Shown here piece after piece: positions 1-9,768 of a DNA stretch of 21,977 nucleotides. The first letter of the stretch is position 1, and each line of letters opens with the position of its first letter. Source of the DNA: an uncultured Collinsella sp. (GTDB lineage Bacteria; Actinomycetota; Coriobacteriia; Coriobacteriales; Coriobacteriaceae); the NCBI GenBank assembly GCA_934650095.1, contig CAKUFT010000025.1, forward strand, positions 1 to 21,977. Reading direction: 5' to 3'. Below the pieces are notes generated by a model that saw only the letters and a program-made list of their open reading frames with translations, ran no database searches and had not been told where the DNA came from. The position numbers were made by a program, and so were the translations under genes.

Positions 1-80
1 TCGATTGGGACAGGCAGGCCTTCGAGGCGGAGCGAAAAATGAATTCCAAAAAAGACCTTGCCAAATAGGAGCGTCAGGAC

Positions 81-125
81 GCAAAGAGGCTCCGCAGCGC
101 GAAGCGCGATGCGGAGCCTCTTTGC
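81..125 (-). terminator. Strong hairpin downstream of groEL, probable terminator
   Basis: A perfect 16-bp inverted repeat (81-96 with 110-125) encloses a loop that itself holds a small GCGC-GAA-GCGC stem. It lies about 77 bases past the groEL stop codon. In the minus-strand transcript the right arm ends in CCTCTTTGC, so the U-run is short and inside the stem. Termination is inferred from position and stability. The 80 bases to its left, at the window edge, contain no gene that I can support. Confidence 0.75.
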
Positions 126-201
126 ATGTCCGAGGACGTTCCGGAGAGAAACCCCCGTCACGCCCCCGGATTCCCGGTGGGAGTTCTAGACCTTGTCGGC
201 C

Positions 202-1917
<1,716 letters not shown>

Positions 1918-1935
1918 TCAGAGATTCTGACGAGA

Positions 1936-2229
1936 CTAGGCCTCGACGACGGCGTAGATGTCGTCGGCGCGCATCAGCAGATACTTCTCGCCGTCGACCT
2001 TGACCTCGTTGCCACCGAACTTACCGTAGATGACAACGTCACCGACCTTGACGTCCATGGGGATGCGCTCACCCTTGTCGTTGACCTTGCCAGCGCCAAC
2101 GGCAACGATGGTGCCGCGCTGCGGCTTCTCCTGAGCGTTGCTGGCGATGTACAGACCAGAAGCGGTCTTCTGCTCGGCCTCGTCGGGCTTGACCAGGACG
2201 CGATCTGCAAGCGGCTTCAAAGACGACAT
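1936..2229 (-). CDS. groES: Co-chaperonin GroES (Hsp10)
   Basis: This is the 10-kDa heptameric lid that caps GroEL and releases substrate. The 97 residues from MSSLKPLADRVLVKPDEAEQKTASGLYIA to the C-terminus match the family. The 'PLADRVLVKP' strand, the mobile-loop region around residues 18-33 and the 'GDVVIYGKFGGNEVKVDGEKYLLM' core are all visible. An upstream in-frame ATG at 2256 would add nine residues (MRPKKEETS) but lies inside the leader hairpin. The start at 2229 has an excellent GGAGG 7 bases upstream and gives the conserved N-terminus, so I chose it. It is first in the groES-groEL pair. Confidence 0.98.
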   Translation of the reverse strand: MSSLKPLADRVLVKPDEAEQKTASGLYIASNAQEKPQRGTIVAVGAGKVNDKGERIPMDVKVGDVVIYGKFGGNEVKVDGEKYLLMRADDIYAVVEA

Positions 2230-2250
2230 GCTTGTTTCCTCCTTTTTGGG

Positions 2251-2271
2251 CCGCACGATTGAACCGTGCGG
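2251..2271 (-). promoter_or_regulatory. Hairpin in the groES 5' leader
   Basis: A perfect 7-bp inverted repeat, CCGCACG (2251-2257) with CGTGCGG (2265-2271), has a 7-base loop. In the groES transcript it sits about 10 bases upstream of the GGAGG ribosome site. It could stabilise the mRNA or modulate initiation. The structure is seen; the role is inference. Confidence 0.5.
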
Positions 2272-2321
2272 GTTTCCCTACTTCGTTTGCGTACGCGTTG
2301 AATGGTACCCACGAATGGCGG

Positions 2322-2341
2322 GTTATACAACACAGAGTCAA
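2322..2341 (-). promoter_or_regulatory. groES: Candidate groES promoter region
   Basis: On the minus strand a TATAAC (2322-2327) and a TTGACT (2336-2341) occur in an AT-rich island just upstream of the groES leader. They are only 8 bases apart, so they cannot be the -10 and -35 of one promoter. TATAAC is the better -10 candidate and would give a leader of roughly 85-90 bases. No good CIRCE or HAIR operator is present nearby. Confidence 0.35.
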
Positions 2342-2366
2342 AAAATCTTATTTTTTGGCACTTAGA

Positions 2367-2565
2367 TTTTCTGAATGCCGGGGGATAACTTAGCGGTGGC
2401 TCCCGGGGCGGACCGGAGGGCATGAAGTTTGCTGCTCTACAGTCCTGCGCAAGACGGAAAGCACATTAAGTGCTTTCCTTTGCGTGCGGAACTCGCGACA
2501 AACTTCATGCCCTCCGGTCCGCCCCGGGAGCTGGGTTAACTGATTCGAGCCCGGCATTCAGAAAA
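2367..2565. repeat. Roughly 200-bp interrupted palindromic element
   Basis: Three nested inverted-repeat pairs share one centre. The outer arms are 2367-2382 and 2550-2565 (16 bp, perfect). The middle arms are 2399-2431 and 2499-2531 (33 bp, perfect). The inner arms, GGAAAGCAC and GTGCTTTCC, lie around 2456-2464 and 2470-2478 with an ATTAA loop. The stretches between the outer and middle arms do not pair. Either strand could fold into a very long hairpin. It contains no supportable ORF. It sits between the amidohydrolase terminator and the groES promoter. It may be a MITE-like element, a structured RNA or a protein-binding palindrome; no target-site duplication is visible. Confidence 0.85.
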
Positions 2566-2603
2566 GTCAGCGCAGCAAAATGGCGATGCGGATGGGATGT
2601 ACA

Positions 2604-2633
2604 AGAAAGGGGCACGTTGTCGAAACGTGCCCC
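2604..2633 (-). terminator. Intrinsic terminator of the YtcJ-type amidohydrolase
   Basis: A perfect 10-bp GC-rich stem, GGGGCACGTT (2609-2618) with AACGTGCCCC (2624-2633), has a 5-base loop and in the minus-strand direction is followed by TTTCTT. It lies about 90 bases past the amidohydrolase stop codon, beyond a second hairpin. The opposite strand has CTTTAAG after the stem, so the structure might act weakly both ways. Confidence 0.8.
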
Positions 2634-2638
2634 CTTTA

Positions 2639-2705
2639 AGTTGCGGTGGAATATGGACTGTTTTTTGCTGTTGAGGCGTTATTTAGTCCGTATTTCACCG
2701 CAACT
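2639..2705. repeat. 21-bp stem hairpin between the amidohydrolase stop and its terminator
   Basis: The arms at 2639-2659 and 2685-2705 pair over all 21 positions, 19 of them Watson-Crick and two G-T, around a 25-base T-rich loop on the plus strand. In the minus-strand transcript it lies in the 3' untranslated region of the amidohydrolase, just before the terminator at 2604-2633. It could be a 3'-end stabiliser or part of a small structured RNA. Confidence 0.7.
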
Positions 2706-2723
2706 GATGGATGGGGCATGGGG

Positions 2724-4361
2724 TTAGCGCTCGAAGATGAGGTTGCCGGATAGGTAGGTGGCTTGGACTTTGGTGGTCTGGAGCTCTTGGGGGTCGATGG
2801 TGAGCGGGTTTTGGTCTAGGACTACCAGATCGGCGTATTTGCCGGGTTCCAGGCTGCCGAGGTTTTGCTCGTCGCCCGCTGCATAGGCGCTGCCCAGGGT
2901 GTAGTTGCGCAGAGCCGTTGCCGCATCGATGCGCTCGCTCGGCAACCAGCCGCCCTCGGGCCAGTGGCTTTTGGGGTCTTGGCGCGTGATAGCCGTGTAG
3001 AGCACGTTCATGCTGGTAACGGGCGTGATAGGGCTGTCGGTACCGAAGGCTTGGCGAATGCCGCGCTGCTTATAGGTTGCGAACGGCCACATGATGCGGC
3101 TACGCTCCAGGCCCAGATCGCGCTCCGGTCCACCCGGGTCGAGTGTAATGTGGCAGGGCTGGCTCGAAGCAACCACGTTGAGCCTGCGCAGGCGTTCGAT
3201 GTCCTCGGGCAGGAGGTTCTCCAGATGCTCGAGTGTGTTATGGCCGTGCTGGGGCAGGCCGTACAGGTCGGCTGCTTCCTCGAAGATATCCAGCGCGGCA
3301 TGAATCGCACCGTCACCAATGACGTGGATGCGTACGGTGTGACCGCGCTCCGCAGCCGCCAGAACCAGCTTGCGCATGCGCTCGGCAGGAACCGTCAGGC
3401 GACCTTGATCGCCCGGGAAGCGCGGATTGGTATAGGGCTCGGTGAGATATGCCGTGTGTTCGCTCGAGACGCCGTCGAAGAACTGCTTAAAACCAGGCGC
3501 CGAGAGCAGCGCGTTGTTCGCGTAGCGGATCTGCAGTTCTTCCAAGCGCGACTGGTCATCCAGCAGCGTGGGGAACAGATGGGCGCGGATGCCCAGCTTG
3601 CCGGCGGCTTGCAGCTTGTCGTAGACGTCGTCGCGGATGAAGTCACAACCCGGCATGGGCATGAGCGACATATCGCAGATCGAGGTGATGCCCTGCTCGG
3701 CCATGCGCTTCATCTGTTCGGCGTAAGCGCTCGCGATGCGGTCCTCGCCCAGCCACTCCAGGCAGCGCGGCAGCAGCTGCATAGCAGCTGCCTCGTGAGC
3801 GATACCCGTGAGCTCGCCGTTTGCATCCTTGTCGTAGCTGCCGCCCGCTGGCGGCTCGCTGTCGCGTGTGACGCCGAGCGCCTCGAGTGCGCGGCTGTTG
3901 AGCCAAAGCGTATGCCCGTCGCCCGAATACATAACGCAGGGACGATCGGGGAATGCCGCATCGAGCGACGCCTTGGTAGGATGCTCGGGCGGGTCCCAAC
4001 GGTAGTCGCGCCAGCCCTGCGTCACAACCCAAGCGTCATCGGGCAGGTCCTTGGAAAACTCGAGCGCGTGCTGCACCAGCGCAGTCTCGGACGTGCCCAT
4101 ATCCATGAGCATGTACGGCGAGGAGCCGACCGAGGTATGGAAGAAGTGCAGATGAGCGTCATGGAAACCTGGGCAGACAAACTGCTCGCCGTAGTCGATA
4201 ACCGGCGTGGCGGCAGGCGCGGCGGCAATCACGTCATCGGGCGCACCGACTGCGACGATACGGTCGCCTGCGATGGCAATCGCCAGCTCGCGGGCGGTAT
4301 CGATGCCGTCTTGCGCGGTAAAGACGTTCTTGGAGCGGATAATCCGATCGATATGTTGCAT
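2724..4361 (-). CDS. YtcJ-type metal-dependent amidohydrolase (Amidohydrolase_3)
   Basis: This is a predicted cytoplasmic metal-dependent hydrolase of the amidohydrolase superfamily, YtcJ/NfdA-like branch. The 545 residues match the usual 530-560. After an N-terminal beta domain it shows the metal-binding HxH motif in CPGFHDAHLHF (His70, His72), then HVIGDGAIHAALDIF, NTLEHLENL and the late catalytic Asp in AFGTDSPITP, and closes with 'GSLEPGKYADLVVLD'. The substrate cannot be read from sequence; relatives act on N-substituted formamides and other amides. The frame runs open far upstream, but that part is antisense to the M20 gene. Homology begins at MQHIDRII, which has GGGG six bases before its ATG; ATGs at 4367 and 4373 are alternatives. 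It is divergent from the M20 hydrolase. Confidence 0.92.
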   Translation of the reverse strand: MQHIDRIIRSKNVFTAQDGIDTARELAIAIAGDRIVAVGAPDDVIAAAPAATPVIDYGEQFVCPGFHDAHLHFFHTSVGSSPYMLMDMGTSETALVQHALEFSKDLPDDAWVVTQGWRDYRWDPPEHPTKASLDAAFPDRPCVMYSGDGHTLWLNSRALEALGVTRDSEPPAGGSYDKDANGELTGIAHEAAAMQLLPRCLEWLGEDRIASAYAEQMKRMAEQGITSICDMSLMPMPGCDFIRDDVYDKLQAAGKLGIRAHLFPTLLDDQSRLEELQIRYANNALLSAPGFKQFFDGVSSEHTAYLTEPYTNPRFPGDQGRLTVPAERMRKLVLAAAERGHTVRIHVIGDGAIHAALDIFEEAADLYGLPQHGHNTLEHLENLLPEDIERLRRLNVVASSQPCHITLDPGGPERDLGLERSRIMWPFATYKQRGIRQAFGTDSPITPVTSMNVLYTAITRQDPKSHWPEGGWLPSERIDAATALRNYTLGSAYAAGDEQNLGSLEPGKYADLVVLDQNPLTIDPQELQTTKVQATYLSGNLIFER

Positions 4362-4448
4362 GGGCATCCCCATCTCTGGCAGGAAATTCAACACCCCCGA
4401 GTGTACTCCCCCGCCCTTGCAACAAAACCCCAAGCGGCAAACGGCAAC

Positions 4449-4478
4449 TTTACCAGCCCTAGCGGCAGGTGGCATACT
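4449..4478 (+). promoter_or_regulatory. Candidate promoter of the M20 hydrolase
   Basis: TTTACC (4449-4454) and CATACT (4473-4478) are separated by 18 bases in the intergenic region between the two divergent hydrolase genes. The ATG of the plus-strand gene follows about 50 bases later. The matches to consensus are moderate. Confidence 0.35.
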
Positions 4479-4529
4479 GGAGAGAGCCTGTACGATTTTG
4501 CGATCAACCCAGCAAGGAGCAAATCGACC

Positions 4530-5993
4530 ATGACGAAGACCAAGGCACAGCAGATTATGGCGGCGACCGAGGCTCGCGCGGCTGACGACGTCACCGCAGC
4601 CATCAAAGATATCGCTACCGAGTTTGAACCCTATATCATCAAGCAGCGCCGGCACTTCCATAAGCACCCGGAGCTGAGCCTTGCCGAGGAGCGCACGACC
4701 TCCGACATCGCCAACCAGCTCGACGCCATGAATATCCCCTACGAGCGTCCGCTCAAGACCGGCTTGGTGGCAACGCTTCGCGGTACCGCGTCGGATGCCT
4801 ACCACGAGGACGGCACGCCGCGCCGCCGCATCCTGCTGCGCGCGGATATCGACGCCCTGCCCGTCACCGAGCAGACCGGCGAGGAGTTTGCCAGCGTCAA
4901 CGAGGGCTGCATGCACGCCTGCGGCCACGACTGCCACATCGCCATGATGCTCGGCACGCTGCAAATCCTGCGCCATATGACCGACGACATCCACGGCGAA
5001 GTCCGCATCGTCTTCCAGCCCAGCGAGGAAAACGGCCAGGGCGCCAAGCTCATGATCGGCACGGGCGTGCTCGACGGCGTCGATGGCGCCTACGCCGCGC
5101 ACATCTGGAGTGAGGTCGACGCCGGCACCGTGAGCTGTGAGCCCGGACCGCGCATGGCCAATACCGACTGGTTCCGCATCGACGTCCGCGGCACCTCGTG
5201 CCACGGCGCCATGCCCCAGCGCGGCCACGACGCCGTTATGGTTGCCGCCGAGATCGTCAACGCTCTGCAGACCATCGTTTCGCGCGAGATCAGTCCCTAC
5301 GAGCCGGCCGTCATTACCGTCGGCGAGCTGCACGGCGGCACCGCGCGCAACGTTATCGCCGGCACGGCCTACCTCGCCGGCACGGTGCGCACCTACGGAG
5401 ATTCGACCCACGAGGAAATGCCGGAGCTCATGCGCCGCATCGTGGAGCATACCGCGGCCGCCTTGGGCGCCGAGGCAGAGCTCACCGACTACACCATCGC
5501 CAATTACAAGGTCGAAAACGATGCCGCCTCGAGCGAGCGCTGCCGCCAGGCAGTAATCAAATGCCTGGGCCCCACCGGCCAAGGCCATTATCGCGGCACA
5601 CTCTCGGGTGAGGATTTTTCGGAGTACCTGCGCCGCGTACCGGGCGTGCTCGCCTTTGTTGGCACGCGCAACCCCCAGATTGGCGCCACGTACGCCCAAC
5701 ATTCTTGCTTCTACAAGATTGACGAGTCGGTACTGGCCAAGGGCTCCATGGTGGCCGCCCAATATGCCATCGACTTTTTGGCCGAGCCCACACAAGAAGA
5801 GCTCGACGGCCCCACGATTGCCGCGGTCGCCGAGACCAATCCCGACCTGGCAGCCAAACTGCGCTCTGCCAAGGCCACGGCCGCCGAGGCCCGCGACGCC
5901 ATGCACGATGCCCGCACCGCCCGACACGCCGCAATCAAGGGCATCCACGACGCTCGCGCCGCCGCCCGCCGCGAGGAGAAGCACGACGAGTAG
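4530..5993 (+). CDS. M20 family amidohydrolase/peptidase with Ala-rich C-terminal tail
   Basis: This is a metal-dependent amidohydrolase of the M20D type (aminoacylase, IAA-amino-acid hydrolase or N-acyl-diaminopimelate deacetylase relatives) that removes an acyl group or cleaves small peptide-like amides in the cytoplasm. The frame has RRHFHKHPELS at 40-50, LRADIDALP at 103-111, the metal ligands in HACGHD (Cys131, His133), QPSEEN (Glu166/167), His191 and a late QHSCFYKIDES. The 'GTSCHGAMPQRGHDA' segment marks the dimerisation domain. AAGGAG lies 10 bases before the ATG. The length of 487 residues exceeds the family norm (about 380-420) because of a roughly 70-residue Ala/Glu/Arg-rich, probably helical tail. 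The exact substrate is not determined. Confidence 0.92.
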   Translation: MTKTKAQQIMAATEARAADDVTAAIKDIATEFEPYIIKQRRHFHKHPELSLAEERTTSDIANQLDAMNIPYERPLKTGLVATLRGTASDAYHEDGTPRRRILLRADIDALPVTEQTGEEFASVNEGCMHACGHDCHIAMMLGTLQILRHMTDDIHGEVRIVFQPSEENGQGAKLMIGTGVLDGVDGAYAAHIWSEVDAGTVSCEPGPRMANTDWFRIDVRGTSCHGAMPQRGHDAVMVAAEIVNALQTIVSREISPYEPAVITVGELHGGTARNVIAGTAYLAGTVRTYGDSTHEEMPELMRRIVEHTAAALGAEAELTDYTIANYKVENDAASSERCRQAVIKCLGPTGQGHYRGTLSGEDFSEYLRRVPGVLAFVGTRNPQIGATYAQHSCFYKIDESVLAKGSMVAAQYAIDFLAEPTQEELDGPTIAAVAETNPDLAAKLRSAKATAAEARDAMHDARTARHAAIKGIHDARAAARREEKHDE

Positions 5994-6038
5994 TCGATCC
6001 ACGACCATCTCGCAGTCATAGCCGCATCGCGATATCAA

Positions 6039-6074
6039 AGCGGGGGCGGACGCTTCGGCACGTCCGCCCCCGCT
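6039..6074. terminator. Bidirectional terminator between convergent genes
   Basis: A perfect 14-bp GC-rich stem (6039-6052 with 6061-6074) has an 8-base loop. It is followed on the plus strand by TATTTG and on the minus strand by TTGATATC. It lies 45 bases past the M20 stop and 60 bases past the stop of the convergent zinc-ribbon gene, so it can serve both. Confidence 0.85.
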
Positions 6075-6133
6075 TATTTGTCAAGCGCTATTTCTACCGT
6101 TTCTACCCCGTCCCCAAATGGCAGACGGCGTGG

Positions 6134-7450
<1,317 letters not shown>

Positions 7451-7511
7451 CGAGATCATCCCTTCGTATCTTGAGCGAATCATCTGGATCGCAAACGATG
7501 TCTTTAGCATC

Positions 7512-7517
7512 ATTATC
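7512..7517 (-). promoter_or_regulatory. Candidate -10 box of the zinc-ribbon gene
   Basis: GATAAT within TGATAAT lies 62 bases upstream of the chosen start on the minus strand. No convincing -35 is seen at 16-18 bases. A 6-bp palindrome (CGCATT-TGC-AATGCG, 7549-7563) lies further upstream and could be an operator. Confidence 0.4.
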
Positions 7518-7600
7518 ACCCAATGTGGGGACAAATACTCCAACATGACGCATTTGCAATGCGCAGGGCGCTATTCGATTGTTTGATAAGCTCGACCGCG

Positions 7601-8623
7601 TTAGTTCGTTCCGCGGAAACCCTTGCCGACGATCTCGGAGCTGTCGACGATCGTGATAAAGGCACCCGGATCGATCTCGCGAGCGTAGCGACGCAGCTGC
7701 ACGGCCTCGCGACGACTCAGCACGCTCATGATCACCGTCACGCACTTGCCCGAGAAGGCGCCGTAGCCGCGGCTGATAGTCGCCGTGCGGTTGAGATGCT
7801 TGACGATAAACTCCTCGACCTTAAGGGGCTCGGAGCAAATGACCGTGCAGACTTTACGCAGGTGAATGCTCTCGATGGCTTTGTCGACCACAAGCGTCTT
7901 GGCAAACAAGCCGAGCACGCAATACAGACCGACGCGCGGACCGTACAAGAAGGCCGCGATGGTCACGATGCCGATATCGACCAGCAGCAGGGCGCGGCCA
8001 ATCTCGAGCGTCGTGCGGCGCTTGAGGATCATGGCAAGAATGTCCGTGCCACCCGTCGAGGCGCCAATATCAAAGACGATGGCGCTGCCGAGCGCCGGCA
8101 GAATCACGGCAAAGCACAGGTCGAGCCACATATCGCCCGTCATCGAGACATCGGTCGGAATAAAGAGCTCAAACAGCGAAACATAGGCGGACAGCGCAAA
8201 CGAGGCGAAGACGCTCCACAGGATTGCCTTGCGCTCCAAAAAGATAAAGCCCAGAACGACCAGGACCGCATTGATAATCCACATAAAAACGCCGACGGGC
8301 AGGGTCGGGAACAGCGTGGACAGAATGACCGACACGCCCGAGGTGCCGCCAAAAGCAAAGTGATTAGGGGTTTTAAACGCAACGATGGCAAAGGCCGTGA
8401 GGATCAGGCCCAAATTGAGCTCGGCAAAAAAGCGCGGAAAGCCCGGCTCCTGGCTGCGCTTGCGACCAGCGCGCTCGCCCCGCTCGATAACATCGCGATC
8501 GACCACGCGCTCCATCGGCACCACGGGAGGACGATGCACCTCCTCGGCAGCACGCGACGCCGCCTCTGCCGCAGCGGCCTCAATCGCCCATGCCTTGCTT
8601 TCTGTCTCGTGCTCGTCGGCCAT
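7601..8623 (-). CDS. YitT family membrane protein (DUF161/DUF2179)
   Basis: This is a polytopic inner-membrane protein of the YitT/YpjC family, whose biochemical role is not established. The first 67 residues are a charged, Ala-rich, soluble extension. Four to five membrane segments follow from 'FFAELNLGLILTAFAIVAF' to 'GLYCVLGLFAKTLVVD', including the family motifs 'FAFGGTSGVSVIL' and 'DIGASTGGTDILAMIL'. The C-terminal 85 residues (from 'KVCTVICSEPLKVEEFI') are a DUF2179 cytoplasmic domain ending 'ITIVDSSEIVGKGFR'. The length of 340 residues exceeds the typical 280-290 because of the N-terminal extension. The start is well supported by GAGGAG 8 bases before the ATG. Confidence 0.93.
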   Translation of the reverse strand: MADEHETESKAWAIEAAAAEAASRAAEEVHRPPVVPMERVVDRDVIERGERAGRKRSQEPGFPRFFAELNLGLILTAFAIVAFKTPNHFAFGGTSGVSVILSTLFPTLPVGVFMWIINAVLVVLGFIFLERKAILWSVFASFALSAYVSLFELFIPTDVSMTGDMWLDLCFAVILPALGSAIVFDIGASTGGTDILAMILKRRTTLEIGRALLLVDIGIVTIAAFLYGPRVGLYCVLGLFAKTLVVDKAIESIHLRKVCTVICSEPLKVEEFIVKHLNRTATISRGYGAFSGKCVTVIMSVLSRREAVQLRRYAREIDPGAFITIVDSSEIVGKGFRGTN

Positions 8624-8739
8624 TACGGCAACTCCTCGTTAACAATTTGGAAACAATGCGCCCATTAGGGTAACGCGGAACGCAGCGATTGCAACCCTTA
8701 GTTAGACAAACGGCATGCCTACATCGGGGGCGTACAAAC

Positions 8740-8777
8740 AACGGCCGGCCGCGCTTTTGCTTGCGCGGTCGGCCGTT
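8740..8777 (-). terminator. Terminator downstream of the asp23 operon
   Basis: A 15-bp stem (8740-8754 with 8763-8777) with one G-T pair and an 8-base loop is followed on the minus strand by TTGTTTGT. It lies about 55 bases past the asp23 stop, beyond a second hairpin, and separates the operon from the YitT gene. Confidence 0.8.
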
Positions 8778-8795
8778 TAACGTTTTCGCAGATAA

Positions 8796-8832
8796 AACCT
8801 GCCAAAACAAACCTGTCCCTTTTTGGTAGGTT
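8796..8832 (-). other. Hairpin overlapping the asp23 stop codon, GGGACAGG loop
   Basis: The arms at 8796-8807 and 8821-8832 pair over 12 bp with one G-T. The right arm covers the first two bases of the stop codon triplet at 8831-8833. The loop in the transcript reads AGGGACAGGTTTG. It precedes the GC-rich terminator at 8740-8777. It is one of four similarly placed hairpins in this window. Confidence 0.7.
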
Positions 8833-9346
8833 ACTCGTGCTGGCTGGTACGGTGCTCGTACTCCTCGGGGGTGATGACATCCTCGATGCGCAGGTTGACG
8901 CCCGCCACCTCAAGACCGGTCATCGCAGCGAGGCGCTCGGTGACGCGCTCCTTGACGTCGTCGAAGATTGCAGGCGCATAGGCGCCGTACTCGATGATGA
9001 CGGAGATGTTGACGACCACACGGTTGTCGTCGGTGACCTCGACCGTCACGCCCTTGGTCAGGTTCTCGGCACCAAACTGCTCCTGCACAAAGTGCATGAG
9101 GTTACCCTTCATGCCCAGGACGTGCGGAACCTCGCGGGTGGCCATGGCGACGATCTTCTCGATTACGCCGTTAGAATAGGTCAGCGAGTCCTCGGACTCG
9201 TCCGCCTCCTCGTCATCCTCATCCGCATCGGACTCGGCCTCGACGAGCGCCTCGTCCTCGAGCGTGGCGTCCTCGGCCCCAGCGACGACCGCCTCGTTCT
9301 CCTCGAGCTCGGTATCGGCCACATCGACCTTCGTATTAAAAGCCAT
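8831..9346 (-). CDS. asp23: Asp23/Gls24 family envelope stress protein
   Basis: This is a cytoplasmic protein of the Asp23 (alkaline shock) family, which in Staphylococcus is held at the membrane by AmaP and helps cell-envelope homeostasis. The 171 residues divide into an unusually acidic N-terminal region (residues 8-54, nearly all Asp, Glu and Ala) and an Asp23 domain from about residue 55 ('SLTYSNGVIEKIVAMATREVPHVLGM') to the end, with the typical 'VEVTDDNRVVVNISVIIEYG' and 'VNLRIEDVITPEE'. AGGAGG lies just before the ATG. It is last in the amaP / DUF2273 / asp23 cluster, the same gene set seen in Firmicutes. Confidence 0.93.
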   Translation of the reverse strand: MAFNTKVDVADTELEENEAVVAGAEDATLEDEALVEAESDADEDDEEADESEDSLTYSNGVIEKIVAMATREVPHVLGMKGNLMHFVQEQFGAENLTKGVTVEVTDDNRVVVNISVIIEYGAYAPAIFDDVKERVTERLAAMTGLEVAGVNLRIEDVITPEEYEHRTSQHE

Positions 9347-9390
9347 GGTTCCTCCTTATGCCCACCGCAAATGCGGCAGTCGAATACGTA

Positions 9391-9768
9391 TTAGCGGCCG
9401 CTGAACAGACGACCAAAGAAGTTGACGATACCGTTTTCGCCGTCGCGAATCTGGCCGATCACGGCACCGATCAGCACAAAGAATGCGATGACGAGCGTGT
9501 CCCACAGGCCCAGCGTGAGCACCAAAACGGCAAGAATAAAGCCCGCGACAGCACCAAGCGTGGTGTTGGGGTGGCGCACGGCATAGCTCCAGATGGCAGC
9601 CCCGGTTCCCTTGATGAGACCCATAGCCTCGTCAAAATCCGCGGCAGCCGCGTCATGCGGCTCGGTTGCTTCGTGTTTGGAATCAACAGGCTCGCCCGCC
9701 GGGGCGGCGTTCTGATCGATCGTCAGGCGCGGCGTGCGGGCGGTCTTGTCTTGGTTGGTATCACTCAC
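9391..9768 (-). CDS. DUF2273 small membrane protein
   Basis: This 125-residue protein is of the kind routinely found between amaP and asp23. Residues 1-60 are polar. Two adjacent membrane segments follow at about 71-88 and 89-107, split by a 'GLWDT' turn, then 'IGQIRDGENGIVNFFGRLFSGR' as a cationic tail. Its role is probably to help anchor or organise Asp23 at the membrane (inference from context). The open frame extends further upstream, but the GTG at 9768 has GGAGG six bases before it and overlaps the amaP stop by 8 bases, so translation is probably coupled. No other start fits. Confidence 0.88.
   Translation of the reverse strand: MSDTNQDKTARTPRLTIDQNAAPAGEPVDSKHEATEPHDAAAADFDEAMGLIKGTGAAIWSYAVRHPNTTLGAVAGFILAVLVLTLGLWDTLVIAFFVLIGAVIGQIRDGENGIVNFFGRLFSGR

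Noticed and set aside
1..200. A small plus-strand frame (5-205) at the window start
   Set aside because: It crosses the groEL terminator hairpin and has basic low-complexity content with no ribosome site.
2356..2382. A CIRCE-like pair (TTGGCACTT-N9-GAATGCCGG)
   Set aside because: Only 13 of 18 operator positions match the CIRCE consensus and the two halves do not pair well. The right half belongs to the outer arm of the 200-bp palindrome.
2470..2727. An 85-codon plus-strand open frame in the groES-amidohydrolase gap
   Set aside because: It runs through the palindrome arm, the terminator and the second hairpin, and has no ribosome site or protein-like features.
2865..4529. Upstream extension of the M20 frame and, likewise, of the amidohydrolase frame
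   Set aside because: Each extension is antisense to the other real gene and lacks family similarity. Clear starts with ribosome sites exist at 4530 and 4361.
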